A DNA stretch of 41,846 nt from Candidatus Nomurabacteria bacterium (GTDB taxonomy: Bacteria > Patescibacteriota > Minisyncoccia > Phycocordibacterales > UBA9973), in the NCBI GenBank assembly GCA_016186435.1, contig JACPLQ010000003.1, positions 1 through 41,846 of the forward strand, written 5' to 3'. A model generated the notes under the pieces. It did no database searches, was not told the DNA's origin, and was given only the letters and a program-made list of their open reading frames with translations. The position numbers and the translations under genes were made by a program. Positions 1-6,904 of the stretch are shown here, one piece after another (position 1 is the first letter of the stretch; every line of letters begins with the position of its first letter).

Positions 1-336
1 AAAAAAACATTAAAAATACCAAGCCTTTTTGTTTTTTTTATCTTGATAATCGGTTACGCTTTTTTTGTCTCTAAAGATCTGATCTTTGGCGTAAAAATAA
101 AGAATGTAAACATAACCGACGGCGCGGCAGTAAGCGAAAGCGTTCAAAAAATCACCGGTAACGCTAAAAACGCGGTAAGACTTGCGCTGAACGGCCGGGA
201 AATATCCATAAATCAGGCCGGAGATTTTAACGAGACAATTGCGCTTTTATCGGGGTATAATATAATCAGTCTGCGAGCGCAGGATAAGTTTGGTTATATT
301 GATGAAGAGAATTATAAATTAATGTTTCAGCCATAG
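1..336 (+). CDS. Membrane-anchored Ig-like domain protein, C-terminal part (partial)
   Basis: The reading frame is open from base 1, so the gene begins before the window. The visible part has a hydrophobic segment (around LFVFFILIIGYAFFV) followed by about 80 residues rich in beta-strand pattern (VNITDGAAVSE, LALNGREISI, GYNIISLRAQD). This resembles the small Ig-like or glucodextranase-B-like extracellular modules common behind a single membrane anchor. I infer a cytoplasmic N-terminal part outside the window, possibly an HTH as in RodZ-like proteins, but none of that is visible. It ends 27 bases before recA and may share a transcript with it. The specific function is unknown. Confidence 0.6.
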   Translation, partial: KKTLKIPSLFVFFILIIGYAFFVSKDLIFGVKIKNVNITDGAAVSESVQKITGNAKNAVRLALNGREISINQAGDFNETIALLSGYNIISLRAQDKFGYIDEENYKLMFQP

Positions 337-341
337 GCTGA

Positions 342-356
342 TCCGCCTTAGGCGGA
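342..356. repeat. 15-bp GC palindrome before recA
   Basis: TCCGCCTTAGGCGGA is a palindrome with arms of seven bases around a central T. It sits just before the recA start, so a folded mRNA could affect recA translation. A closely similar TCCGCCAGAGGCGGA lies inside ileS at 17239-17253, and a related TCCGC...GCGGA palindrome lies inside rnhA, which suggests a dispersed family. Confidence 0.7.
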
Positions 357-363
357 AAAATCA

Positions 364-1431
364 ATGCAAAAGAAAAAGAAAGAGGTTAAAGAAGAAAAGA
401 CGGTCGGAGAAGCAGTTTTGAATGATACTTTGAAAGCTATACAGACGAAATTCGGAGAAGGATCCATAATGAAGTTTGGGGACGCGCCAAAGGTTGATAT
501 TAACGTTATTCCCACTGGATCAATAGGCCTGGATATAGCTCTCGGAGTTGGCGGAATCCCCCGCGGGAGAATTATTGAAATATTCGGTCCGGAATCTTCC
601 GGCAAAACCACTCTCTCCCTGCACATAGTGGCTGAAGCGCAAAAAAGGGGCGGAGTCTGCGCATACATAGATGCCGAACACGCAATGGACCCGGATTACA
701 CAAAGAAGCTCGGAGTAAATATAAATGATCTTCTCATTTCTCAGCCCGACAATGGCGAACAAGCGCTTGAAATAGTAGAAAGCTTAGTGCGGACAGGAAA
801 AATTGATGTCATCGTGGTGGATTCTGTCGCCGCGCTTACTCCGAAAGATGAGATAGAGGGAGATATGGGAGCATATCATGTGGGCAAACAGGCAAGACTG
901 ATGTCTCAGGCTCTCCGAAAACTTACTGCTATCGTCGCTCGTTCAAAAACAGTAGTTATCTTTATAAATCAGATCAGAATGCAGATTGGAATAATGTTCG
1001 GCAATCCGGAAACTACTCCGGGGGGAAAGGCTCTGAAATTTTATACTTCGGTCAGGCTTGATATCCGAAAAATCGCTCAGATAAAAAAAGGAGAAGAGGT
1101 AGTCGGTTCCCGCACCCGCGTGAAAATAGTGAAGAACAAAGTCGCCGCGCCGTTCAAACAGACGGAATTTGATATTATTTACAACGAAGGCATTTCCAAG
1201 GAAGGCGAGATCATGGCGCTCGGAGAAAAATTCAAAATTATAGAAAAAAGCGGAAATTCATATTTTTTTATACCCCCACCCGACCTCCCCCTTGGCAAGG
1301 GTGAGGAGAAAAAAGAGAAAGTAAAACTTGGCGTCGGATATGATTCAACTCGTACTTTCTTAAAAGGTGAAAAAAAGATTTCCGATCAAATACTGAAAGA
1401 AATAATGAAGAAATTTGCAGAGGAGGCATAG
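364..1431 (+). CDS. recA: Recombinase RecA
   Basis: RecA is the ATP-dependent strand-exchange protein of homologous recombination and of the SOS response. The 355-residue product has Walker A GPESSGKT at residues 75-82, Walker B VIVVDS near 149-154, the [10 protein letters not shown] segment and the L2 region around [20 protein letters not shown]. The C-terminal domain follows in normal order, but residues about 303-317 ([13 protein letters not shown]) are not a normal RecA segment. They are encoded by a C-rich palindromic element at 1271-1310 that matches the intergenic element near 36935-36980. The reading frame is preserved. The start ATG lies 7 bases after a GC palindrome and has no clear promoter of its own, so transcription probably comes from upstream. 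Identification is certain. Confidence 0.98.
   Translation: MQKKKKEVKEEKTVGEAVLNDTLKAIQTKFGEGSIMKFGDAPKVDINVIPTGSIGLDIALGVGGIPRGRIIEIFGPESSGKTTLSLHIVAEAQKRGGVCAYIDAEHAMDPDYTKKLGVNINDLLISQPDNGEQALEIVESLVRTGKIDVIVVDSVAALTPKDEIEGDMGAYHVGKQARLMSQALRKLTAIVARSKTVVIFINQIRMQIGIMFGNPETTPGGKALKFYTSVRLDIRKIAQIKKGEEVVGSRTRVKIVKNKVAAPFKQTEFDIIYNEGISKEGEIMALGEKFKIIEKSGNSYFFIPPPDLPLGKGEEKKEKVKLGVGYDSTRTFLKGEKKISDQILKEIMKKFAEEA
1271..1310 (+). repeat. Palindromic element inserted in frame in recA
   Basis: The stretch runs as C-rich arm, CTCCCCCTTGGCAAGGG, then GTGAGGAG. It shares the order CCC-ACCCGACCTCCCC...GGGG-GAGGAG with the reverse complement of the intergenic element at 36935-36980. In recA it encodes the atypical peptide [13 protein letters not shown] without a stop or frameshift. 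Confidence 0.7.
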
Positions 1432-1434
1432 TTC

Positions 1435-1443
1435 TGCTAGTAT
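1435..1443 (+). promoter_or_regulatory. Extended -10 promoter of efp
   Basis: TGCTAGTAT, an extended -10 (TG-n-TAGTAT), lies nine bases before the ATG at 1453. Transcription would start about three bases before the ATG, leaving almost no leader. No Shine-Dalgarno sequence fits between the two. Confidence 0.5.
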
Positions 1444-1452
1444 GTTTTGCCT

Positions 1453-2061
1453 ATGTCCCAATTAGATTACAGCGAAATTCGCGAAAAGAAAATAATCATA
1501 CATGATGATGAGCCCTGCGAAGTAGTGGAATCCCACGTCGCCCGCACTCAGCAAAGAAAACCTCAAAATCAGGTCAAACTAAAAAGCCTTATTTCCGGCA
1601 AGGTCTTCCCTGCTACATTTCACGTATCTGAATCTGCGCATGAAGCAGATATAACCAAAAAGGATATTACTTTTTTATACGCAAACAAAGGAGAATTTTG
1701 GTTCTGCGATCCCGAAGATAAAAGTAAGAGATTTAAATTAGATGAGGCTTTGATAGCGAGTGAGACTGCTAAATTTTTAAAGCAAAATAGCAATGCCACT
1801 GCCCTGGTGTGGGAAGATGATGACCTCTCCTCCGCTAAAGCTACGGCGGGCACAGGAAGAATAATCAAGGTAACTTTGCCTATTAAAATGGAATTCTTAG
1901 TAAAAGAAGCTCCGCCCGCAGTCCGCGGAGATACTTCCAAAGGCGGAAACAAAATAATTACTCTAGAAAATGGCGCGACTTTAAACGCTCCCATGTTTAT
2001 AAAAGAAGGAGATAGAATTAGCGTCAATACTGAGACTGGAGACTACGTGGAAAGAGTGTAG
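1453..2061 (+). CDS. efp: Elongation factor P
   Basis: EF-P binds between the P and E sites and relieves ribosome stalling at proline runs. The 202-residue product has the KOW-like N-terminal domain, the middle OB domain and a clear C-terminal OB signature (PPAVRGDTSKGGNK at about 154-167 and FIKEGDRISVNTETGDY). The domain I tip, usually PGKGQA carrying the modified Lys or Arg, reads ARTQQRKPQNQ at about 30-40, so the modified residue cannot be placed by eye. Residues about 123-136 (DDLSSAKATAGTGR) are extra relative to the family and coincide with a palindromic element at 1824-1856. I chose the ATG at 1453 over an upstream in-frame TTG at 1447 because it follows an extended -10 and gives a standard N-terminus. 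Confidence 0.95.
   Translation: MSQLDYSEIREKKIIIHDDEPCEVVESHVARTQQRKPQNQVKLKSLISGKVFPATFHVSESAHEADITKKDITFLYANKGEFWFCDPEDKSKRFKLDEALIASETAKFLKQNSNATALVWEDDDLSSAKATAGTGRIIKVTLPIKMEFLVKEAPPAVRGDTSKGGNKIITLENGATLNAPMFIKEGDRISVNTETGDYVERV
1824..1856 (+). repeat. Imperfect palindrome inserted in frame in efp
   Basis: The core CCGCTAAAGCTACGGCGG is an imperfect inverted repeat centred on AGCT. It encodes SAKATAG inside a longer extra loop of EF-P domain II to III. The adjoining sequence resumes normal EF-P alignment (RIIKVTLPIKMEF). Confidence 0.6.
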
Positions 2062-2062
2062 C

Positions 2063-2141
2063 CCCATCCTAGCCTTCCCCAGATTACTGGAGAAGGAAAA
2101 AACCCTCGCCAGTACTCTGGAGAGGGGTCAGGGGTGAGGTT
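2063..2141. repeat. Compound palindromic element between convergent efp and rpsR
   Basis: The space between the ends of efp and rpsR is filled by two hairpins: CCTTCCCCAGATTACTGGAGAAGG and CTCGCCAGTACTCTGGAGAG. The second is followed by GGGGTCAGGGGTGAGG. Read on the minus strand it starts CCTCACCCCTGACCCCTC, the same opening as the elements inside ileS. It could also end transcription in both directions, but there is no strong T-run. Confidence 0.7.
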
Positions 2142-2342
2142 TTATTTTACTACAAATGGCAAGAGGCCCATAAAGCGGGCGTGCTTTACAGCCGCGGCTA
2201 GCGCGCGCTGATTTTTGGAAGTTATGCCTGTCCTCTTGTGGCTGACTATCTTGCCGTTCGGATTTAAAAATTTCTTTAAGATCTCAATATCTTTATAATC
2301 TATGTATTTAATATTGTTTGCGGAAAAGTAATCTTGTTTCAT
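2142..2342 (-). CDS. rpsR: 30S ribosomal protein bS18
   Basis: This is a small-subunit protein of the platform next to bS6. The 66 residues include the family core: YIDYKDIEILKKFLNPNGKI, then the basic KRTGITSKNQRALAAAVKHAR segment (shown here only in part as its family hallmark) and the LLPFV end. It starts four bases after the ssb stop, so it is the last gene of an rpsF-ssb-rpsR operon, a classic bacterial order. It lacks the longer basic N-terminal tail of some homologues. Confidence 0.96.
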   Translation of the reverse strand: MKQDYFSANNIKYIDYKDIEILKKFLNPNGKIVSHKRTGITSKNQRALAAAVKHARFMGLLPFVVK

Positions 2343-2346
2343 GGTT

Positions 2347-2802
2347 TTAGAACGGTATATCTTCTGGATTGATATCTTCTTCCGGATATTCTATGCTATC
2401 GACACCTTCGTTTTCTGTACTTGAACTTTTTGTAATGCCAGCGTTTTGGGTATTCCCGCCATTACTACTTCCTCCTTTTGGTCCAAATTGCGTGCGATCA
2501 GCAACTATTTCGGTGCGGTATTTCTTTTCTCCGCTAGTCTTATCCTCCCAGCTTCTGGTCTGCATTCTACCTTCTACTAAAATTGAACTTCCTTTTTTCA
2601 TGTACTGGGCAACTGTCTCTGCCTGTCTGCCGAAAACCACAACATTGTGATAATCAGCGGACTCCTGCCGAGCTCCATTTTTATCTTTCCAGACTCTGTT
2701 TGTAGCGAGCGAGAATGTGCAGACTTTTATACCGGAAGGCAGAGAGCGAAGTTCCGGATCGCGGGTAAGATTTCCTATTACAATTGCTTTGTTTAAGTAC
2801 AT
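2347..2802 (-). CDS. ssb: Single-stranded DNA-binding protein
   Basis: SSB coats single-stranded DNA in replication and repair and recruits partners through its acidic tip. The 151-residue product has an N-terminal OB fold (MYLNKAIVIGNLTRDPELR, then FSLATNR, and SILVEGRMQTRSWEDK). A low-complexity Gly/Asn/Ser linker follows from about residue 113, and the C-terminus is the acidic NPEDIPF, matching the canonical DDDIPF-type partner-binding tip. It lies between rpsF and rpsR in the same operon. No Shine-Dalgarno sequence is evident before the ATG. Confidence 0.97.
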   Translation of the reverse strand: MYLNKAIVIGNLTRDPELRSLPSGIKVCTFSLATNRVWKDKNGARQESADYHNVVVFGRQAETVAQYMKKGSSILVEGRMQTRSWEDKTSGEKKYRTEIVADRTQFGPKGGSSNGGNTQNAGITKSSSTENEGVDSIEYPEEDINPEDIPF

Positions 2803-2861
2803 TTGAATTAGTTTTTAGATTCTAGGTTCTAGCAGCTAGTCACTAGCGCCTAATTAATAAT

Positions 2862-3377
2862 TTACACCGCAACCATTGCATCTATCTCTTTATCTATCTC
2901 CTCTTTATTTATAGGAACTGCAGGCTCATCTGTGCCTTCTTTTGCAAACTTTGGCTTTCTGTGCATATCAGGACGCACAAATCTCTTTGCAGCGATAGTG
3001 TTTTCTTTGACTGTCTTTAATATCAAAAATCTTATTACGGTAATATCCAAGTCCAGCTTCTTTTTTAATTCCAAAACTTTGTCGGAATCCATCATAAATT
3101 TAATCCATCCGAAATAAGCTGTATTGAATTTATTGCGCAAGTTAGAAATAACTTTAGCCATAGAATAAGCCAGCGGAATCATTTTTGGCATTTCGTTTGA
3201 AATAACTGCGCCCCCAAAGGAAGATACCATTTCTTTCAAATTACCATATGAAACCGGCACATCTTCTTCGGATAAAGTCGGCACTAAGAGATAGGCTAGC
3301 TCGTAAACTCGGGAATTTGCGTCCTTTTCTATCTCATTTCCATCTTTAATTTCATTGTTATTCTCAGTTGCTGACAT
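2862..3377 (-). CDS. rpsF: 30S ribosomal protein bS6
   Basis: This is the bS18 partner on the 30S platform. From the chosen start the product is 171 residues: an acidic N-terminal extension of about 20 residues, the ferredoxin-like bS6 core (YELAYLLVPTLSEED, a KMIPLAYSM segment, FNTAYFGWIKF, DITVIRFLILKT) and a charged tail. Bacterial bS6 is usually 95-135 residues, so both extensions are long. An upstream in-frame ATG at 3386 lies within the -10 box. The start at 3377, seven bases after TGCTAATAT, is preferred and implies a leaderless message. It is the first gene of rpsF-ssb-rpsR. Confidence 0.93.
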   Translation of the reverse strand: MSATENNNEIKDGNEIEKDANSRVYELAYLLVPTLSEEDVPVSYGNLKEMVSSFGGAVISNEMPKMIPLAYSMAKVISNLRNKFNTAYFGWIKFMMDSDKVLELKKKLDLDITVIRFLILKTVKENTIAAKRFVRPDMHRKPKFAKEGTDEPAVPINKEEIDKEIDAMVAV

Positions 3378-3384
3378 GAATCTC

Positions 3385-3393
3385 ATATTAGCA
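3385..3393 (-). promoter_or_regulatory. Extended -10 promoter of rpsF operon
   Basis: On the minus strand TGCTAATAT is followed by the seven bases GAGATTC and then the rpsF ATG. The spacing puts the transcription start at or next to the start codon. Confidence 0.55.
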
Positions 3394-3401
3394 AAACGTC
3401 C

Positions 3402-4280
3402 TTAAAAATGCAACCCAAACACTCTTTTGGCGTTTTGCATTATAGCGAAAGCGACTTCAGATTCTGGTAGATTTTTTATTTCCGCAATTTTTTTGACGAC
3501 TTCTTTTACATAAGACGGCTCGTTTCGTTTTCCGCGGTACGGCGCCGGCGTGACATAGGGCGAATCTGTCTCTGTCATAATCATATCAAGCGGAGTGTTC
3601 CGAATAACTTCATCATAATCATGCGTGAAAGTTATAACTCCTGTAAAAGAAAGAGTGAACCCAAAATCCAAAAAAGCTTTAGCTTCTTGTAAGCCGCCGG
3701 CAAAAAAATGTACATCCCCCTTGACCTTGGCATGTTTTTTCAAAAGGTCCAGAACATCAAAATATGCATTTAAATTGCCCTCTTGAGGGGTGCCATTTAT
3801 GGCGGGGTGGACTTTAGCCGAACCATTTCTGATATGCAGCATCAGCGGTTTGTTGAATTCATTAGCAAGTTCTATCTGCGCCACGAACGCTTCTTTTTGC
3901 TTTGCAATAGATTCCTCATCACACCTATAATAATCTAGTCCGCATTCCCCTATCCCCACCACTTTTGGATCTTTCAAAAGTTCTCGGTAAGCATCTTTGT
4001 CTAATATTTCTCCGCGCGAAGTGAATTCTTTGCCACCCTCACCCAATTCTTTTACGTCATGATATGAAGCGCCAGTATGTATGGGATGCAGTCCTATTAT
4101 CGCGTACACGCCTTCAGCATATTTATTCGCCAACTCCACAGATTTCTTGGAAGTATCTATCTGCGTACCTACATTTATTACAATTGTGTCGTTTTCTTCT
4201 GCACGTTTCATCACAACATCTCTATCCGCATCAAAAGCAGAAAAATTCACGTGGCTGTGGATGTCTATGTATTTATACAT
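3402..4280 (-). CDS. tatD: TatD family metal-dependent hydrolase (3'-5' DNase-like)
   Basis: TatD enzymes are TIM-barrel metallohydrolases with DNase activity, linked to DNA quality control. The 292-residue product shows the metal ligands in order: HSHVNF near residue 8, the GIGECGLDYYR strand with its Glu at about 135, PLMLHIRNG with His near 175, a VHFFAGG segment, and TETDSPYVTPAPYRG with the terminal Asp. TatD-family proteins are usually about 260 residues. The extra length sits in the EGGKEFTSRGEILDKDAY loop. A TATAAT lies at 4295-4300, fourteen bases upstream. Confidence 0.93.
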   Translation of the reverse strand: MYKYIDIHSHVNFSAFDADRDVVMKRAEENDTIVINVGTQIDTSKKSVELANKYAEGVYAIIGLHPIHTGASYHDVKELGEGGKEFTSRGEILDKDAYRELLKDPKVVGIGECGLDYYRCDEESIAKQKEAFVAQIELANEFNKPLMLHIRNGSAKVHPAINGTPQEGNLNAYFDVLDLLKKHAKVKGDVHFFAGGLQEAKAFLDFGFTLSFTGVITFTHDYDEVIRNTPLDMIMTETDSPYVTPAPYRGKRNEPSYVKEVVKKIAEIKNLPESEVAFAIMQNAKRVFGLHF

Positions 4281-4302
4281 TCTATTTTATAAATGATTAT
4301 AC

Positions 4303-4383
4303 CCCCTCCTCACCTCCCCCTACATTAGGTGTACGATTTACTTTGCCCTCACCCTATGTAGGAGGAGGGCTGGGGTGAGGTTC
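4303..4383. repeat. Palindromic element between metG and tatD
   Basis: The spacer holds C-rich and G-rich arms: CCCCCTCCTCACCTCCCCCT, then CCCTCACCCTATGTAGGAGG, then AGGGCTGGGGTGAGG. Read on the minus strand it opens CCTCACCCCAGCCCTCC, like the ileS and 2063-2141 elements. It abuts the metG stop and may fold in the transcript between the two genes. Confidence 0.65.
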
Positions 4384-5805
4384 TCATTCTTTTCTTAAAA
4401 ATAAAGGCTTCTCCGGTTTCTTGGAATTTTTTATCAATTCAATCATTTTCTTTGCGGTCTCGGGCAAAAGAGGTTGAAGGGCAAGCGCTACTTGATATAA
4501 CTCATGAGTTAGCTCAGTAATTATTTTTTTAGCGCCCGACGGATCAAATTTAAACAATTTATAAGGTTCTGTTTCCTGAATTTTTTTATCTGCATCAGCA
4601 ATTTTCGCCCAAATCTTGTCCGCGTATTCTTTGATATTAAAATTCTCAATTGGAAATACAGTTTCAGCATCAGGCGCCATAAAAGCAACTCCATAATTCT
4701 CCGCCATAGTTAGGATCCTAGAAACTAAATTCCCCAGCCCGTTTGCCAGTCCCGAATTGTAAGCCTCTTTGAATCTTTCCATAGTGAAGGGGCTGTCTTC
4801 AAATGAAGAAATTTCTCGTAAGAGAAAATAGCGAAGTGCATCTGTGCCATACTCTTTTACTATATCATTCGGATTAATCACATTGCCTAAAGATTTAGAC
4901 ATTCGTATTCCGCCTTCGCCGGTGACAAAGCCATGATATACAACAATATCAGTGGTTTTGATTCCAGCAGACATAAGCATCCCCTGCCACATTACTGACT
5001 GGAATTTAACCATATCTTTTCCGGCAGTTTGTACAGTTTCTCCTTGTGTCCAAAATTTTTCAAATTTTTCTTTTTGATTAGGCCAGCCTAGGGTAGAAAT
5101 ATAATTTACGAAAGCGCCAAACCATACATACATCACTTGTGTATCATCATCCGGTATCGGCACTCCCCAAGTCAGCCGCTCTTTGCTCCTTGAAACAGAA
5201 AAATCTTCTATTGCGTTTTCTACAAAATCAATGGCTTCCTTGCGGCGCCACTCGGGAATTATTGCCTTCTCGCCATTTAAATATTCAAGCAGTTCTTCTT
5301 TATACTTTCCGAGTCTGAAAAAATAATTCTCTTCTTCCACCATTTCAGGAGTAAGAGTCGGATGAAAAGCGCATTTGCCATCAATTAAATCTTTTTCAAC
5401 AATAAACTTCTCACAACCTACGCAGTAAAGCCCCTGATATTTCTTTTTGTAAATATCCCCTCTTGTATCGCACAAGCGCCAGAATTTCTGCGCCGCTTCT
5501 ATGTGCTCTTTACTTGTTGTCCTTATAAAATTATCAACCGACAGATTTAGGGATTTAGTAAGATCTAAAAATACCTGCGCATAATGGTCTACATACTCCT
5601 GCACTGGTTTTCCTTGTTTTTGGCTCGCCTCCCATATCTTTTGCCCATATTCGTCTGTACCGGTGCTGAAAAATACTTCCCGCCCGATAAGTCTCTGATA
5701 TCTGGCTATCGCGTCAGACTGCACGAGCTCAAGCGCAAAACCAATATGAGGATCTGCATTTACATAAGGTATGGTTGTAGTAATGTAGAAACTATTTTTT
5801 GGCAT
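4384..5805 (-). CDS. metG: Methionyl-tRNA synthetase
   Basis: MetRS charges tRNA-Met. The product (473 residues from this start) has FYITTTIPYVNADPHIGF, a class I signature in which HIGH reads HIGF at residues about 20-23. Next come the TGTDEYGQKI segment, a zinc-knuckle remnant (YCVGCEKF...GKCAFHP), the WFGAFVNY motif and RMSKSLGN, an intact KMSKS-type loop. The anticodon-binding helical domain follows, and there is no C-terminal tRNA-binding domain. An in-frame ATG at 5838 would add MILKKIKFSPE. I prefer 5805 because homologous proteins begin just before FYIT, but no Shine-Dalgarno supports either. It overlaps the end of the upstream permease gene by 14 bases. Confidence 0.93.
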   Translation of the reverse strand: MPKNSFYITTTIPYVNADPHIGFALELVQSDAIARYQRLIGREVFFSTGTDEYGQKIWEASQKQGKPVQEYVDHYAQVFLDLTKSLNLSVDNFIRTTSKEHIEAAQKFWRLCDTRGDIYKKKYQGLYCVGCEKFIVEKDLIDGKCAFHPTLTPEMVEEENYFFRLGKYKEELLEYLNGEKAIIPEWRRKEAIDFVENAIEDFSVSRSKERLTWGVPIPDDDTQVMYVWFGAFVNYISTLGWPNQKEKFEKFWTQGETVQTAGKDMVKFQSVMWQGMLMSAGIKTTDIVVYHGFVTGEGGIRMSKSLGNVINPNDIVKEYGTDALRYFLLREISSFEDSPFTMERFKEAYNSGLANGLGNLVSRILTMAENYGVAFMAPDAETVFPIENFNIKEYADKIWAKIADADKKIQETEPYKLFKFDPSGAKKIITELTHELYQVALALQPLLPETAKKMIELIKNSKKPEKPLFLRKE

Positions 5806-6865
5806 TTCGGGCGAGAATTTTATCTTTTTCAATATCATTTACGAGCTCCATTGCAACCACAGCCACGGGAATGGCTAAAAGAATTCCCCAAATTCCTCCG
5901 AGCTCAAAACCAATCAGAGCCGATAAAATAATTACTACCGGAGAAAGACCCACAACTTTTTCAATAATAAGCGGAGCAAAAAGGAAAACTTCAAATTGAT
6001 GAATGATCAGATATGCGCCCATTACCATTAAGGCCGATGATAATCCTCCGGATATGTACGAGAAAGAAAAAGCAGGAATAGCAGCGACAAGCATGCCGTA
6101 AGGCACAAGCTCCATAACTCCAGCAATGATAGCGAGAAGAAGGGCGTACTGAATTCCTAAAAGCGATAGAACCAAATATATTAAGACGGCAACCACGATC
6201 CCTAAGACCACCTGTCCTTTCACCCACAACGCAATCTTCTTGCTTGAGCGATCCCATAAGTCCACTACATAATCTTCATACCGTATTGGCACAACCACTC
6301 GCAGGAAATTTTCTATTCCTTTTTCTTGAATTGACAAATAAAAAGATATTACGATGATTAACACGAAGTTGAAGATACCGTCGAAAGCCACCGAGAGAGC
6401 ATTAAAGAATCCTCCCGAAAGATTCAAAATAAATTCTTTTGATATGGATAAAAGTCCGCTCACAGAAAAATCCCCCGAAAGCGAGCCTACTATGTCCTTC
6501 GCGCCGGAGAATGCTTCATTCTGGAAATAATTAAGCCAAGATACTCCGGGAAGATACGAAGACAGGAAACTGGAAAAATTATAGACTTCAGTAATGAGAA
6601 GCGGAGCAAAGAGATAGAAGAGTCCGGCTAATATAAGAAGTGTTCCGGCGTACATGATCACGATGGCAAGAATCCTGTTTATCTTAGCTTTTTTAAAATG
6701 CGGAATAGCAGACTCTATAAAAGAAGCTATGACTATGGATGTCAGAACCACCAAAAACAAATCGCGCAAAAACCAAAGCAAAAATACGGATAACCCAATC
6801 AAAATTGCCCGAATCATTGTGTCGGTAGTAATGGAAAAATGGGTTATGTTTCCCTCGGAAGCCAT
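5792..6865 (-). CDS. AI-2E (PerM/UPF0118) family membrane transporter
   Basis: The 357-residue polytopic protein belongs to the family that includes TqsA (autoinducer-2 export) and various ion or permease-like proteins. The substrate cannot be told from sequence. It has the family layout: two N-terminal helices (IRAILIGLSVFLLWF; LFLVVLTSIVIASFIESAI), a third helix, an extracytoplasmic stretch with SYLPGVSWL, and a C-terminal block of five or so helices. The conserved VPYGMLVAAIPA and FLFAPLIIEKVVGLSPV segments lie in that block. The ATG follows TGCTATTAT by six bases. metG overlaps its 3' end. Confidence 0.88.
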   Translation of the reverse strand: MASEGNITHFSITTDTMIRAILIGLSVFLLWFLRDLFLVVLTSIVIASFIESAIPHFKKAKINRILAIVIMYAGTLLILAGLFYLFAPLLITEVYNFSSFLSSYLPGVSWLNYFQNEAFSGAKDIVGSLSGDFSVSGLLSISKEFILNLSGGFFNALSVAFDGIFNFVLIIVISFYLSIQEKGIENFLRVVVPIRYEDYVVDLWDRSSKKIALWVKGQVVLGIVVAVLIYLVLSLLGIQYALLLAIIAGVMELVPYGMLVAAIPAFSFSYISGGLSSALMVMGAYLIIHQFEVFLFAPLIIEKVVGLSPVVIILSALIGFELGGIWGILLAIPVAVVAMELVNDIEKDKILARNAKK

Positions 6866-6871
6866 AGGAAT

Positions 6872-6880
6872 ATAATAGCA
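6872..6880 (-). promoter_or_regulatory. Extended -10 promoter of the AI-2E permease gene
   Basis: On the minus strand TGCTATTAT is followed by ATTCCT and the ATG at 6865. A six-base gap from the -10 to the start codon leaves no room for a leader or Shine-Dalgarno. Confidence 0.55.
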
Positions 6881-6904
6881 CAGAAAATGTCAAACAAAAA
6901 AGAA

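Noticed and set aside
3781-4060. Possible palindromic insertion in TatD (EGGKEFTSRGE loop)
   Set aside because: The DNA has no clear inverted repeat and I believe similar loops occur in related TatD proteins.
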